Shown here: positions 1 through 8,293 of the stretch, in pieces | Position numbering within the stretch: position 1 is the first letter of the stretch | Layout of the letters: each line of letters starts with the position of its first letter | NCBI GenBank assembly: GCA_022843385.1 | Contig: JALHNT010000020.1 | Location: 22,088 to 86,087 of the forward strand | Reading direction: 5' to 3' | Origin: Anaerolineae bacterium | GTDB lineage: Bacteria > Chloroflexota > Anaerolineae > Aggregatilineales > Phototrophicaceae | Length of the DNA: 64,000 nt | The notes under the pieces: model-generated | What the model saw: only the letters and a program-made list of their open reading frames with translations | What the model was told of the DNA's origin: nothing | Database searches by the model: none | Made by a program: the position numbers and the translations under genes

Positions 1-159
1 CGTCGCGGTGAACCGCGGCGTCATGCTGACGATGGGGGCGAGCGTATCAGTGGCGACGAGCGCTTGTTGTGACGCGCCATCGCTTCCGGTACAGGCCGCC
101 AGGAGTAACAGACTCAGCAGGAGAAGCTGGCTTATGGCTTTCAAAACCAACACCCTCAT
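1..159 (-). CDS. Lipoprotein, N-terminal part only (runs off window start)
   Basis: Reading the minus strand from an ATG at 157-159 gives 53 codons open to base 1. The N-terminus is a bacterial lipoprotein signal: a short basic start, a Leu-rich hydrophobic stretch, then the lipobox LLAAC at about residues 19-23, followed by a small polar linker (TGSDGAS). The mature protein would be lipid-anchored at the Cys on the outer face of the membrane. The rest of the gene is outside the window, so its role (for example a solute-binding protein) cannot be judged. It is divergent from the aspartate kinase gene. Confidence 0.75.
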   Translation of the reverse strand, partial: MRVLVLKAISQLLLLSLLLLAACTGSDGASQQALVATDTLAPIVSMTPRFTAT

Positions 160-240
160 TACTTCAGAAATAACTACCCGTCAGATTAGCAACAAATTCC
201 ATATTGCGCAAAAGAGCGTAGGCCATTCGTCGGATTTTGC

Positions 241-269
241 TTGACAGGTCTCGTGAGAACGGTTAATCT
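241..269 (+). promoter_or_regulatory. Sigma-70-type promoter of the aspartate kinase leader
   Basis: A perfect -35 TTGACA at 241-246 and a -10-like TAATCT at 264-269 are separated by 17 bp. Transcription would start near 276, just before the Shine-Dalgarno site of the leader peptide. A second TTGACA at 269-274 exists, but its -10 position is poor and it would start downstream of the leader start codon. Confidence 0.6.
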
Positions 270-296
270 TGACACATGTTTTGAGGAGAACATCCT

Positions 297-374
297 GTGT
301 TCTGTATGCGAATGACTTGCGGCATGATGACCACTACTCGTTGCCAACCAACGGGTGGGAGTTTCCTGCTGTAG
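297..374 (+). CDS. Thr/Met/Cys-rich leader peptide of the aspartate kinase attenuator
   Basis: A 25-codon reading frame starts with GTG at 297, has a Shine-Dalgarno GAGGAG at 283-288 (8-nt spacing), and ends in TAG at 372-374. It encodes five Met (counting the initiator), five Thr and three Cys, including the run MMTTT at codons 10-14. Thr and Met are end products of the pathway begun by the downstream aspartate kinase, and Cys is linked to Met synthesis. The peptide lies between a good promoter and a terminator hairpin whose formation it could control. The composition resembles enterobacterial thrL in logic, not in sequence. That it is translated is an inference. Confidence 0.65.
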   Translation: MFCMRMTCGMMTTTRCQPTGGSFLL

Positions 375-432
375 CGTCGCCAGAAGCCTGAAAGTGCCAA
401 TGGAAGCGTGTGGAAACCCCACACGCTTTTTT
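355..432 (+). promoter_or_regulatory. Antiterminator/terminator pair (transcription attenuator)
   Basis: Terminator: stem GCGTGTGG (406-413) with CCACACGC (419-426), loop AAACC, then six T (427-432). Antiterminator: bases 355-366 (GTGGGAGTTTCC, with A360 bulged) can form 11 base pairs with 412-422 (GGAAACCCCAC), which uses both arms of the terminator. The upstream arm lies in the last codons of the leader peptide. A ribosome that reaches the stop codon hides it and the terminator forms. A ribosome stalled on the Thr codons at 330-338 leaves it free, so transcription continues into aspartate kinase. Confidence 0.65.
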
Positions 433-465
433 GTTGAGTCGATCACAATCATAGCGAGGGACATC

Positions 466-1878
466 ATGCTCATCACCATGAAATTTGGCGGGACTTCGGT
501 GGGAAGCCCGGAAGCCATCACCAACGTCGTCAAGATCGTCAAGCAGGAAGTCCAGGCGGGCAACGCAGTGGTGGTGGTCGTCTCGGCCATGTCGGGTGTC
601 ACTGACTCGCTGTTGTCGTCGGTGAAGCAGGCGGCATCGGGCAACAAGTGGGGCTACCTCTCGACCGCCGATAAGCTGCGAGATCGCCACGAAGATACGC
701 TGAACCAACTGCTGCCTCCCGGCGAATTGCGCGAGAAGGCGATCAACCAGATCAAGAGCCTGCTGGTGGAATACAGCGAGATCTGCAATGCTGTCAGCAT
801 CCTGACCGAAGAGACGCCCCGTATCGCCGATGCCATCGTCTCGTATGGCGAACGGATGAGCGCCCGGTTGGTGGCGGCTGCGCTCAATCATCATGGGGTG
901 AAGGCCGAGGCGCATGACGCCGGCGATTATCTGCTGACCGATGACCGCTTCCAGAGCGCCACGCCGATCTGGGACGAGACCCAGGTGCGGGTGGATCGCA
1001 AGCTGATGCCGCTGATCGAGCAGGGGGTGACGCCGGTCATCACCGGCTTCATCGGCGCGACGGCCAGCGGAGCCATCACCACGCTGGGGCGCGGAGGCAG
1101 CGATTACAGCGGGGCGATCTTCGCCGCAGCCACCAACAGCGACGAACTCATCATCTGGACGGATGTCGATGGTGTGATGACCACCGATCCGCGTGTCGAT
1201 AAACGCGCCCGCGTCCTGCCCTATGTGTCGTATCAGGAGGTGGGCGAACTGGCCTTCTACGGCGCGAAGGTGCTGCACCCCAAGACGGTGCAGCCGGTGC
1301 TGGATAAAGCCATTCCGATCCGCGTCCGCAACACCTTCAACCCGTCGTTCGCCGGGACGCTGATCGGGCCGGAAGGGGCGCCGAGCGCGACGATCATCAA
1401 GGCCGTCACCAGCATCCGCAAGGTCAGCCTGTTGACGGTCAGCGGCAAGGGGATGATCGGTGTGCCGGGGATTGCGGGACGCACCTTCCTGGCCGCGGCC
1501 AACGCTGGAGCCAGCATCCTGATGATTTCCCAGTCGTCCTCCGAGCAGAGCTTCTGTTTCCTGGTGACGGATAACAGCGCCGAGCAGGTCAAGGAATCCA
1601 TCGAGACCCAGTTGGAGAGCGAGATCAGCGCCCGCGACATCGACCGGGTGGATGTCCGCGACGACGTGGTGATTATCACGGCGGTTGGGGCGGGCATGAG
1701 CGGGACGCCGGGTGTGGCCGGGCGGGTGTTCTCCACGATGGGCAACAACGGCATCAATGTGATGGCTATTGCCCAGGGATCGTCGGAATGCAGCATTTCG
1801 TTCGTGGTGGCTGAAGCCGACCTGGAACGGGCGGTCATCAAGCTGCATGACCTGGCGCTGGAGAGCGTTCCGGTCTAA
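466..1878 (+). CDS. lysC: Aspartate kinase
   Basis: Phosphorylates L-aspartate with ATP, the committed step toward Lys, Thr, Met and diaminopimelate. The 470-residue product has the N-terminal KFGGTSVG motif (residues 6-13), the RGGSDYSGA loop near 209-217, VDGVMTTDPR near 234, and two C-terminal ACT domains beginning near 319 and 402, which normally bind the feedback inhibitor. Length and the insertion near residue 65 fit the roughly 450-residue monofunctional class rather than the shorter Bacillus type. Start chosen at ATG 466, with GAGGG at 455-459 upstream; ATG 478 is possible. An attenuator precedes it, so expression is probably controlled by charged Thr/Met tRNA. The lysC/thrA class cannot be decided from sequence alone. 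Confidence 0.95.
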   Translation: MLITMKFGGTSVGSPEAITNVVKIVKQEVQAGNAVVVVVSAMSGVTDSLLSSVKQAASGNKWGYLSTADKLRDRHEDTLNQLLPPGELREKAINQIKSLLVEYSEICNAVSILTEETPRIADAIVSYGERMSARLVAAALNHHGVKAEAHDAGDYLLTDDRFQSATPIWDETQVRVDRKLMPLIEQGVTPVITGFIGATASGAITTLGRGGSDYSGAIFAAATNSDELIIWTDVDGVMTTDPRVDKRARVLPYVSYQEVGELAFYGAKVLHPKTVQPVLDKAIPIRVRNTFNPSFAGTLIGPEGAPSATIIKAVTSIRKVSLLTVSGKGMIGVPGIAGRTFLAAANAGASILMISQSSSEQSFCFLVTDNSAEQVKESIETQLESEISARDIDRVDVRDDVVIITAVGAGMSGTPGVAGRVFSTMGNNGINVMAIAQGSSECSISFVVAEADLERAVIKLHDLALESVPV

Positions 1879-2816
1879 CACAGTTTTAGTTCTTAGTTGG
1901 TTAGTTCTTAGTTGTTCGTTCAAAGCAGGTCGGTTGGCTTTCGCTGATGCCTCTTGTGAATGGGCTTGCCAGACCATCAGTCAATTAGCCTGCTCTGATT
2001 CGGCCTGGGCTGATTAACCTCCCTCATCAACTACCACCGCCGGCGGATCGTCGTTTGCGGTGGTGGATCTCTCCCTCAGATGCGCCGCTATTAACGCGAC
2101 CTTCTACTTTTCCCAATCGCTTGATTCACAAGATTCGTCAGATTCGTCAGATTCGCATCAATCTATTTTTCGATTCGCGAATCATGGCCGGCGGACGACT
2201 CAAGTGCTGAGTGTAAAGTGCAAAGTGAAAAGTGACGAGTAATGAGTGACGAGTAATGAGACTTTCTGCTGCTGATGGATGGCCGGTGCAAAAATTCGTC
2301 AAATTCGTCAAAGTCACTCCTGACTTTTGTGAACAATTGCCGTCGGCCATCAGCTTTCAGCCCTCAGCATTCGGCAAAAGACGAATACAGAGCATACAGA
2401 GAGAAATCACCGAGCAAATCCTTTATCAATCGACTATCGGCTATCGGCTATCGACTACCGGTTTGTGGCGGCGGCGGCGGCACTGGCGGCAGGCGATTTG
2501 TGGCAGTGCTGCCAATGGGTTTCCCCACCTGATGACCCACACGGGCGTACTCTATTGCACTTCTATGAGAAGAATACACCGGCTTGTGTGCTTATGGGTG
2601 AACTTTTGGTAAACCTTTTGTTCTATGCGCGAGCCGCCTGATGCTAACCATTTTACGCGAGCAGTGAGGCGTTGACCGTTGCTGAAGGGTTGGAGAACGG
2701 TATGGAAAACTGAGGCTCACGGGAGCGAAAATTGCGCGGATGGTCATACCCATCATCCGACAGGGCTGCGGTATACTCAGGCGATGTCAACCGCTGAGTC
2801 TGCCGAGGTGCTGCCG
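1879..2816. other. Gene-poor intergenic region with short degenerate repeats
   Basis: No convincing gene is seen. The stretch holds runs of short imperfect repeats: TTAGTT variants just after the aspartate kinase stop, GATTCGTCA units near 2130-2155, AGTG/ACGAGTAATG units near 2210-2255, ATTCGTCAA units near 2295-2315, and CTATCGG units near 2435-2455. An inverted repeat ACCACCGC...GCGGTGGT lies near 2032-2066 without a T tract. A -10-like TATACT at 2772-2777 could serve the next gene. Confidence 0.6.
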
Positions 2817-3506
2817 ATGTCTGCCCGCGAAACCATTCTGAACAAGTTACGCACTGCCAAACAACCCTTCCCGGATGCGCCGCCCCGTCCGCGCCAGTAC
2901 CGCCGGGTGGCGCAGGTTGAGGATACCGACCGCGAAGCCCTGATCCAGCGGTTCAGCTTTGAGATGGAACGGCTGCTGGGTGAGGTGTTTGTGGTCGATG
3001 ATGACGAAGCGGTGTGCGACAAGGTGATCGAACTGCTCAAGAGCCATCAGGCCAGCGACATCATCGCCTGGGATTTCCAGCACATTCCGGTCAAGGCGCT
3101 GGAGTCCGCCATCCGCCAGTCCGGGGTGAACATCCACCATCCAGAGACGCACGATGAGTTCCGCGAGGAGACCCTGGAGACGATCCGCCATGCCCAGGTG
3201 GGGCTGACAGGGGCGGATCAGGCCATCGCTGCTACCGGTACGCTGGTCTTCAGCACCGCACCGGGCAAGGGGCGCATCCCAACGGTGCTGGCTCCGGCGC
3301 ATATCGTTGTCATCACCGCCGATCAGCTCGTCCCGCAGCTCGAAGACTGGGTTGCCAAACAGCGCGAAACCGACCTGTCGCTGATGCGCGAGCATGGCAA
3401 CATCTGCTTCGTGAGCGGCCCCAGCCGAACGGGCGATATTGAGATGCAAATGATATTGGGCGTGCATGGGCCAGGAAAGGTTCAAGTGGTTATTAAGAGA
3501 TCGTAG
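2817..3506 (+). CDS. lutC: LutC/YkgG-type LUD domain protein
   Basis: A 229-residue protein of the LUD domain family (lactate utilisation protein C, YkgG). Family members act with LutA and LutB in oxidising L-lactate to pyruvate, or in other quinone-linked oxidations. The sequence has the typical start SARETILNKLR and the core TGADQAIAATGTLVFS near residues 133-150, followed by the HIVVI strand. Start chosen at ATG 2817 because GAGGTG lies 6 bases upstream; an in-frame ATG at 2784 would add 11 residues. No lutA or lutB lies next to it, so it may work with distant partners or with the amidohydrolase that follows 38 bases later in the same direction. Confidence 0.85.
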   Translation: MSARETILNKLRTAKQPFPDAPPRPRQYRRVAQVEDTDREALIQRFSFEMERLLGEVFVVDDDEAVCDKVIELLKSHQASDIIAWDFQHIPVKALESAIRQSGVNIHHPETHDEFREETLETIRHAQVGLTGADQAIAATGTLVFSTAPGKGRIPTVLAPAHIVVITADQLVPQLEDWVAKQRETDLSLMREHGNICFVSGPSRTGDIEMQMILGVHGPGKVQVVIKRS

Positions 3507-3544
3507 TGATCTATAGTGCGGTATTTCAGCAAGGAAAACAACGC

Positions 3545-4789
3545 ATGGCTTACACCCTGATTCGCAATGGCACCCTGATCGATGGCAACGGCGGCAAACC
3601 GATCCCGAATGCGGCAATGCTGATCGAGGACAACCACATCCGCAGCGTCGGCGCGTTCAGCGAAATGCGCCTGCCGGATGTGACCTTCAGCGAGATTGAT
3701 GCCAAAGGGGGATTCATCCTGCCGGGGCTGATCGACACTCATGTGCATATGATGTTCGAGGACATCAACATTCCGCGCATGATGCAGACGCCGTTTTCGC
3801 TGAATTTCTACAAGGCGATTGACCATATGCGGCGGACGGTTGATGCCGGCATCACGACGGTGCGCGACGCCGGTGGCACTGATATGGGCGTCAAGCAGGC
3901 GGTGGAACAGGGGTATGTGGTCGGCCCGCGAATGCAGATCAGCATCACCGTGCTGGGGATCACCGGCGGTCACACCGATGGCTGGATGCTGTCCGGCGCG
4001 AGGCTCGATCTGTTCCCGGAGTATCCGGGCAATCCCAGCGGCATCTGCGATGGGGTCGAAGAAGTGCGAAAGAAGGTGCGCGAAGTGCTGCGGGCTGGCG
4101 CTGAGGTGGTCAAAATCTGCTCGACCGGCGGCGTCCTCAGCCCGACCGATCACCCGGAATTCACCCAGTTCTCGCCGGAAGAACTGGCGGTCATCGTCCA
4201 GGAAGCACAGTACCGGCGTGGCATCAAGGTGATGGCACACGCGCAGGGGGCGGAGGGCATCAAGAACGCGGTGCGGGCCGGCATCCACTCGATTGAACAC
4301 GGCATCTTCCTTGATGACGAGGCGTTGGAACTGATGCTAAAACACGGGACTTATCTGGTGCCGACGCTGCTGGCACCGGTGGCGGTGGTTGAGATTGCCG
4401 AGGCCAAAGGGACGATGCCGGAATATGGCGTGCGTAAAGCCAAAGAGGTGATCGAGATTCACCGCGACAGCATCGCCCGCGCCCACAAAGCCGGGGTGAC
4501 GATTGCGATGGGGACGGATGCCGGGGTGATGCCACACGGCACCAACCTGCGCGAACTGGGGCTGATGACCGGCATCGGGATGTCGCCGATGGAGGTGATC
4601 GTCGCCACTACGCGCACCGCCGCCATGTGTCTGGGCTGGCAGGATCGGGTTGGCACGCTGGAGGCAGGCAAGCTGGCCGATGTGGTCATCAGCCGTGCTG
4701 ACCCGCTGGCGAACATCCGGGCATTGGAAGATACCCGCAACATCGCGCTGGTGATGAAGGATGGTAAGGTGTTGAAGGACATCCGGTGA
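3545..4789 (+). CDS. Amidohydrolase (imidazolonepropionase-like, COG1228)
   Basis: A 414-residue metal-dependent hydrolase of the amidohydrolase superfamily, likely cytosolic and acting on a cyclic amide or dipeptide-like substrate. Visible metal ligands: H66 and H68 in THVHMM, K190 in VVKICSTGG (the carboxylated lysine), H232 in AHAQG, H252 in HSIEHG, and D325 in GTDAG. The N- and C-terminal beta segments (TLIRNGTLIDG; GKLADVVI) form the usual second domain. Start at ATG 3545 with AAGGA upstream. The stop overlaps the GTG start of the next gene (GTGA), so the two are translationally coupled. The last dozen codons recur as a remnant at 5549-5587. Confidence 0.9.
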   Translation: MAYTLIRNGTLIDGNGGKPIPNAAMLIEDNHIRSVGAFSEMRLPDVTFSEIDAKGGFILPGLIDTHVHMMFEDINIPRMMQTPFSLNFYKAIDHMRRTVDAGITTVRDAGGTDMGVKQAVEQGYVVGPRMQISITVLGITGGHTDGWMLSGARLDLFPEYPGNPSGICDGVEEVRKKVREVLRAGAEVVKICSTGGVLSPTDHPEFTQFSPEELAVIVQEAQYRRGIKVMAHAQGAEGIKNAVRAGIHSIEHGIFLDDEALELMLKHGTYLVPTLLAPVAVVEIAEAKGTMPEYGVRKAKEVIEIHRDSIARAHKAGVTIAMGTDAGVMPHGTNLRELGLMTGIGMSPMEVIVATTRTAAMCLGWQDRVGTLEAGKLADVVISRADPLANIRALEDTRNIALVMKDGKVLKDIR

Positions 4790-5541
4790 ACCCGATTGAT
4801 CTGAATGATTATGTAGTCGGTGGATACTTCGTGGCGAAGCACGCTACGAAAGGCTTCGGGGGATCGCCACTGCTGCCAGAGCGTGTTCTCAGCATATCAA
4901 AGTGTTTTGGCAAGCTGCTGCAAACCATTAGCACAGAACCACCCCAGAAGGCTCGGTTGGACGCCGCAGAATTTGGTATCCGTGAGTCGGACTATGATGA
5001 ATACCGGGACTGGGTAGGCGAGCATGTTCAGGGTATTTTTAGTGAGTTTCAAAATCTCGAAGAGGGGCGACAGACTATTCTGCGCTGGGTGCCAAAGGAT
5101 TATCCGGTTCTACTGGTGGCGGCTGGACTGCATCGCGAGATGATTGTCGAGTTTCTGACCTATAAGCCTTATCCTGATGTACACCCAAACTATGAGGTGT
5201 TTCATGCACCATTGTATGATGAAGACCAACGACGAATTCTGGCAGGGCATCGAGTCAATGATCGAGAGCTGCTGCCAGAGGGCGGCATACCACTGGGCTA
5301 TGAGGTGCTGAGTCTAACTTTTGGTGATCTTGGGCACTCCTGGCTGTGTTATGGAGTACATGATGTCATGCACAAACTTCATGGTATCCGCCCTAATCAG
5401 CACGGATTGATTGATACTTATGCCGAAGCCAAACAAGTGTATGAATGGATTGCTGAAGATAAGATGCAGGGGACACGCGCTGAACCTTTCCCTTTCTATC
5501 CCTGGCTGATTGTCCAGTATCCCGTGAATCGAGGGTCATGA
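4786..5541 (+). CDS. Unknown protein, copy 1 of a tandem pair
   Basis: A 251-residue soluble-looking protein that I do not recognise. It starts at GTG 4786, overlapping the amidohydrolase stop. It is clearly paralogous to the next gene: shared blocks include FGIRE, AAGLHRE, EFLTYKPYPD, LPEGG, and the C-terminal tail from YAEAKQVYEWIAEDKMQ to the end, which is almost the same in both. No signal peptide or membrane segment is seen. Aromatic and acidic residues are frequent. The pairing and the sandwiching between catabolic enzymes give no firm function; an immunity-protein-like or substrate-handling role are both only guesses. Confidence 0.8.
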   Translation: MNPIDLNDYVVGGYFVAKHATKGFGGSPLLPERVLSISKCFGKLLQTISTEPPQKARLDAAEFGIRESDYDEYRDWVGEHVQGIFSEFQNLEEGRQTILRWVPKDYPVLLVAAGLHREMIVEFLTYKPYPDVHPNYEVFHAPLYDEDQRRILAGHRVNDRELLPEGGIPLGYEVLSLTFGDLGHSWLCYGVHDVMHKLHGIRPNQHGLIDTYAEAKQVYEWIAEDKMQGTRAEPFPFYPWLIVQYPVNRGS

Positions 5542-5548
5542 TTGGGCC

Positions 5549-5587
5549 GGCCATGATGAAGGATGGCAAAGTGTTGAAGGACATCCG
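5549..5587 (+). repeat. Duplicated remnant of the amidohydrolase 3' end
   Basis: This stretch repeats the last codons of the upstream amidohydrolase gene (compare 4750-4788), with only a few changes, and runs directly into the GTG start of the second paralogue exactly as the original does. It is not expressed as part of a longer gene. It marks the left edge of a tandem duplication of about 0.8 kb. Confidence 0.85.
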
Positions 5588-6337
5588 GTGAACCCGATTG
5601 ATCTGAATGAGTATGTGTGGGGCGGCTTTTTTGTAGCCACTTACGCCGCTGATGGTTGGTGGAAATCGCCACTGGTGCCAGAGCGCATCATCAGCCTCTC
5701 ACGCCATATTGGTCGTGTTCTGCCGGTTACCTGGGGATGGGAGCCGGATAAGAATCGGGTTGAGTTAAGACGATTTGGCATCCGTGAATACCAGTATCAG
5801 GATTTTCATCAATGGGCGGTCACCTGTGACGCTGACCTGTTTGGCTATTATGATCTGGACGAAACCCAGGAGATGATCCGGCGGTTCATACCGAAAGACT
5901 GGGCTGTTTTGCTGCTGGCGGCGGGACTGCATCGTGAATTAGTTGACGAGTTTCTAACTTACAAGCCTTATCCGGATGAACATCCGAACTATATCGTGTG
6001 GAGTTCGCCCGATCATGATGAACGGCAACGTCAATTTCTGGCAGGGCATGTTGTCAATGATCGGGATCCGCTGCCGGAGGGGGGAGTAACCTTAGGTTAC
6101 GAGATTTTGAGTTACGAGATGGGATTGGAGCATTCCTGGCTGAGTTCCGGACTGCTGGAAGTTATGCTTGAGCAGTTTAACATACGGCCTAACTCGTATG
6201 GGCTGATTGACAGCTACGCCGAAGCCAAACAAGTGTATGAGTGGATTGCTGAGGATAAGATGCAGGGGACACGGGCTGAACCCGAACCGTATTATCCCTG
6301 GCTGATTGTCCAGTATCCAGTGAATCGAGGATCATGA
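5588..6337 (+). CDS. Unknown protein, copy 2 of a tandem pair
   Basis: A 249-residue paralogue of the preceding gene, starting at GTG 5588. The first ten codons and about the last 45 residues are nearly identical to copy 1, even at DNA level, while the middle has diverged strongly and keeps only family blocks (AAGLHRE, EFLTYKPYPD, LPEGG). This mosaic pattern suggests an old duplication with later exchange at the ends, or selection on the ends. The stop overlaps the next start (ATGA), so it belongs to the same operon. Function unknown. Confidence 0.8.
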   Translation: MNPIDLNEYVWGGFFVATYAADGWWKSPLVPERIISLSRHIGRVLPVTWGWEPDKNRVELRRFGIREYQYQDFHQWAVTCDADLFGYYDLDETQEMIRRFIPKDWAVLLLAAGLHRELVDEFLTYKPYPDEHPNYIVWSSPDHDERQRQFLAGHVVNDRDPLPEGGVTLGYEILSYEMGLEHSWLSSGLLEVMLEQFNIRPNSYGLIDSYAEAKQVYEWIAEDKMQGTRAEPEPYYPWLIVQYPVNRGS

Positions 6338-7461
6338 TTACTCCAGATATTCTGACTATCGCCCGCGAACTCGCTGCTGACTGCGCTACCCGCGCTGAAG
6401 AAGCGGATCGGCTGGCAAATCTGCCAGCGGAAGATGTGGCCGGGCTGAAAGACTCCGGTTACCTGAAGATGAGCATCCCGCAGGAATACGGCGGCTTCGG
6501 GCTGTCGCTGCGGGAGTGTGTGGCGGCGCAGCTTGAACTGGCGCAGGGCAGCGCCTCGACGGCGATGGTGGCCGGGATGCACCTGCACCTGTTCGGCAAC
6601 GTCAGCGAGAATCGCCCCTGGATGAGCGAAGCGGCCTATGAACGCTGGTTCACGGCTGGTGCGAATCAGGGGTTATTCAACACCGTCGCCAGCGAGCCGG
6701 CGCTGGGCAGTCCATCACGCGGGGCAATCTTTGAGACTCGGGCGGTGCGTGGCGCGGGTGGGTGGGTCATCAACGGGCATAAAACCTGGTCCACTGGCGG
6801 GCGGCATCTGACGCATGTGCTGGTGCGGCTGGATGTCGAGGGCGAACCGGGCGTGATCGTCGTGCCGATGGATACGCCGGGGGTGGAATGGGCGGAGACC
6901 TGGGGCGAGGATGCGCTCAGTCTGCGCGCCACCGACAGCCATGACCTGTATCTGAAGGATGTGGTGGTGCCAGAGGATTATCTGGTGGAACGGGGCAAGC
7001 GCGATGGTCAGAATGCCTGGTTCCCGCTGATTATGGCCTCGGTCTATCTGGGGGCGGCGATGGCGGCCCGAAGCGCAGTGGTGCGTTTTGCGCTGGAGCG
7101 GGTGCCGACAGCGCTGGGCAAACCCATCGCCACGCTGCCCAAGATTCAACGGCAGATCGGCGAGATCGATGTCATGCTGCAAGCGGCGCGGGCGCTGCTG
7201 CTGGAAGTGGCGGATGAGTGGCGGGGGAGTTCCAACCGCGTCAGCGTATATCCACGCATCGCGGCGGCTAAACATCTGTCGACCGAGACGGCCAATCAGG
7301 TGACGGATAAGGCGCTGCAAATTGCGGGCGGCACCAGCCTGACGCGCGATCTGCCGCTGGAGCGTTATTTCCGCGATACCCGCGCCGGTCTGATGCAGCC
7401 GCCTTCGGGCGACACGGCGCTGGAGATTGTCGGGCGCGGGGCGCTGGAGCGGGGTGGGTAG
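6334..7461 (+). CDS. Acyl-CoA dehydrogenase family flavoprotein
   Basis: A 375-residue FAD enzyme of the acyl-CoA dehydrogenase family. Visible features are the N-terminal helical domain with IPQEYGGFGLS near residues 49-59, the middle beta domain (GWVINGHKTWSTGG near 144-157), and the C-terminal helical domain ending in ERYFRDTRAGLMQPPSGD, near the flavin site. Members oxidise acyl-CoA thioesters, but this class also holds enzymes acting on other substrates, so the substrate is open. The ATG overlaps the upstream stop (ATGA), which places it in one operon with the amidohydrolase and the two duplicated genes. That context suggests a catabolic pathway for an amide- or amino-acid-derived compound. 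Confidence 0.88.
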   Translation: MITPDILTIARELAADCATRAEEADRLANLPAEDVAGLKDSGYLKMSIPQEYGGFGLSLRECVAAQLELAQGSASTAMVAGMHLHLFGNVSENRPWMSEAAYERWFTAGANQGLFNTVASEPALGSPSRGAIFETRAVRGAGGWVINGHKTWSTGGRHLTHVLVRLDVEGEPGVIVVPMDTPGVEWAETWGEDALSLRATDSHDLYLKDVVVPEDYLVERGKRDGQNAWFPLIMASVYLGAAMAARSAVVRFALERVPTALGKPIATLPKIQRQIGEIDVMLQAARALLLEVADEWRGSSNRVSVYPRIAAAKHLSTETANQVTDKALQIAGGTSLTRDLPLERYFRDTRAGLMQPPSGDTALEIVGRGALERGG

Positions 7462-7562
7462 TTGTTAGTTGTTAGTTCATAGTTATTAGTTCGGCATTTG
7501 TTGTGGTCGAGGCCGAAGCAAGAGCAGCCACATGGGCTGCCCTTACTCGTGAGAGTTATCGT

Positions 7563-8177
7563 TTAGAACCAGCCGCGGCGCTGGAAACGTTCTTCTGTCC
7601 AGGGATCGCCATTGTTGTGATAGCCGCCCTGCTCCCAGAAGCCGGGCTTATCCACCGGGCTGAATTCCAAGGCGCGCAGGAACTTGGCGCTCTTCCAGAA
7701 ATACAGCTTTGGCACCAGCGTCCGCACCGGCGCACCGTGATCGGGTTCGAGCAGCTTGCCGTCGTATTTGTAGGCCAGCAGCACATCGTCGTCCATCATG
7801 GCGGCGAGTGGGGTGTTGGTGGTGTAGCCGTAATCGCAGTGGGCGATGACATACTGGGCGCTGGGTTTGACGCCGAACAGCTTGATGAAATCGCGGAACA
7901 GCACGCCTTCCCAATCGGTGTCGAATTTGCTCCAGCGGGTGACACAATGAATATCGACCCTGATGGTGGTGGTAGGCAGTTTGAGGAATTCATCCCACGA
8001 CCAGCGCATCTCTTTTTCGACATCGCCGAACACACGCAAATCCCAGGTGGCCGGGTCGAATGGCGGATTAGGGCCATAGGTCAATACCGGGAACTTCTGC
8101 GTGAGGGACTGCCCCGGCGGCAACCGACCCTCGCTCTTGACTTGTTCTTCCTGTTTGCGGCGTCTCAGAAAATCCAC
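7563..8177 (-). CDS. Sulfite oxidase-like molybdopterin protein (YuiH type)
   Basis: A 204-residue member of the sulfite oxidase/MsrP molybdopterin superfamily. The motif HCVTRWSK near residues 77-84 holds the expected Mo-coordinating cysteine, and the later blocks HGAPVRTLVPKLYFWKSAKF are typical of the short YuiH class. No signal peptide is visible, so it is probably cytosolic. Substrate unknown. Start taken at GTG 8177, with AAGGA about 10 bases upstream on the minus strand. Convergent with the acyl-CoA dehydrogenase gene. Confidence 0.88.
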   Translation of the reverse strand: MDFLRRRKQEEQVKSEGRLPPGQSLTQKFPVLTYGPNPPFDPATWDLRVFGDVEKEMRWSWDEFLKLPTTTIRVDIHCVTRWSKFDTDWEGVLFRDFIKLFGVKPSAQYVIAHCDYGYTTNTPLAAMMDDDVLLAYKYDGKLLEPDHGAPVRTLVPKLYFWKSAKFLRALEFSPVDKPGFWEQGGYHNNGDPWTEERFQRRGWF

Positions 8178-8293
8178 GACAGCACCATCCTTGGGGAACC
8201 AGCAGCGACACGCGCTGCGTCATAACAGACTGATGACGATCAGTCCATTATAACGCAGGGATGTTACAGTCCAGCAAGAATTCGATGAGAAGA

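Noticed and set aside
160..465. Lysine riboswitch, SAM riboswitch or T-box before aspartate kinase.
   Set aside because: I see no T-box core sequence, no lysine-riboswitch junction and no SAM motif. The leader is short, and a peptide attenuator explains the hairpins better.
334..1977. A long open frame on the minus strand across the aspartate kinase gene.
   Set aside because: It is the antisense shadow of a clear aspartate kinase. Its composition is Arg/His/Asp-rich without any family motif, as expected for G+C-rich antisense frames.
2256..2612. Small genes in the repeat-rich region after aspartate kinase.
   Set aside because: The frames are made of repeat units, have no ribosome-binding site and match no family.
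7503..8225. Plus-strand gene opposite the molybdopterin protein.
   Set aside because: The minus strand holds a clear YuiH-type protein with the conserved Cys. The plus-strand frame has no ribosome-binding site and no motif.
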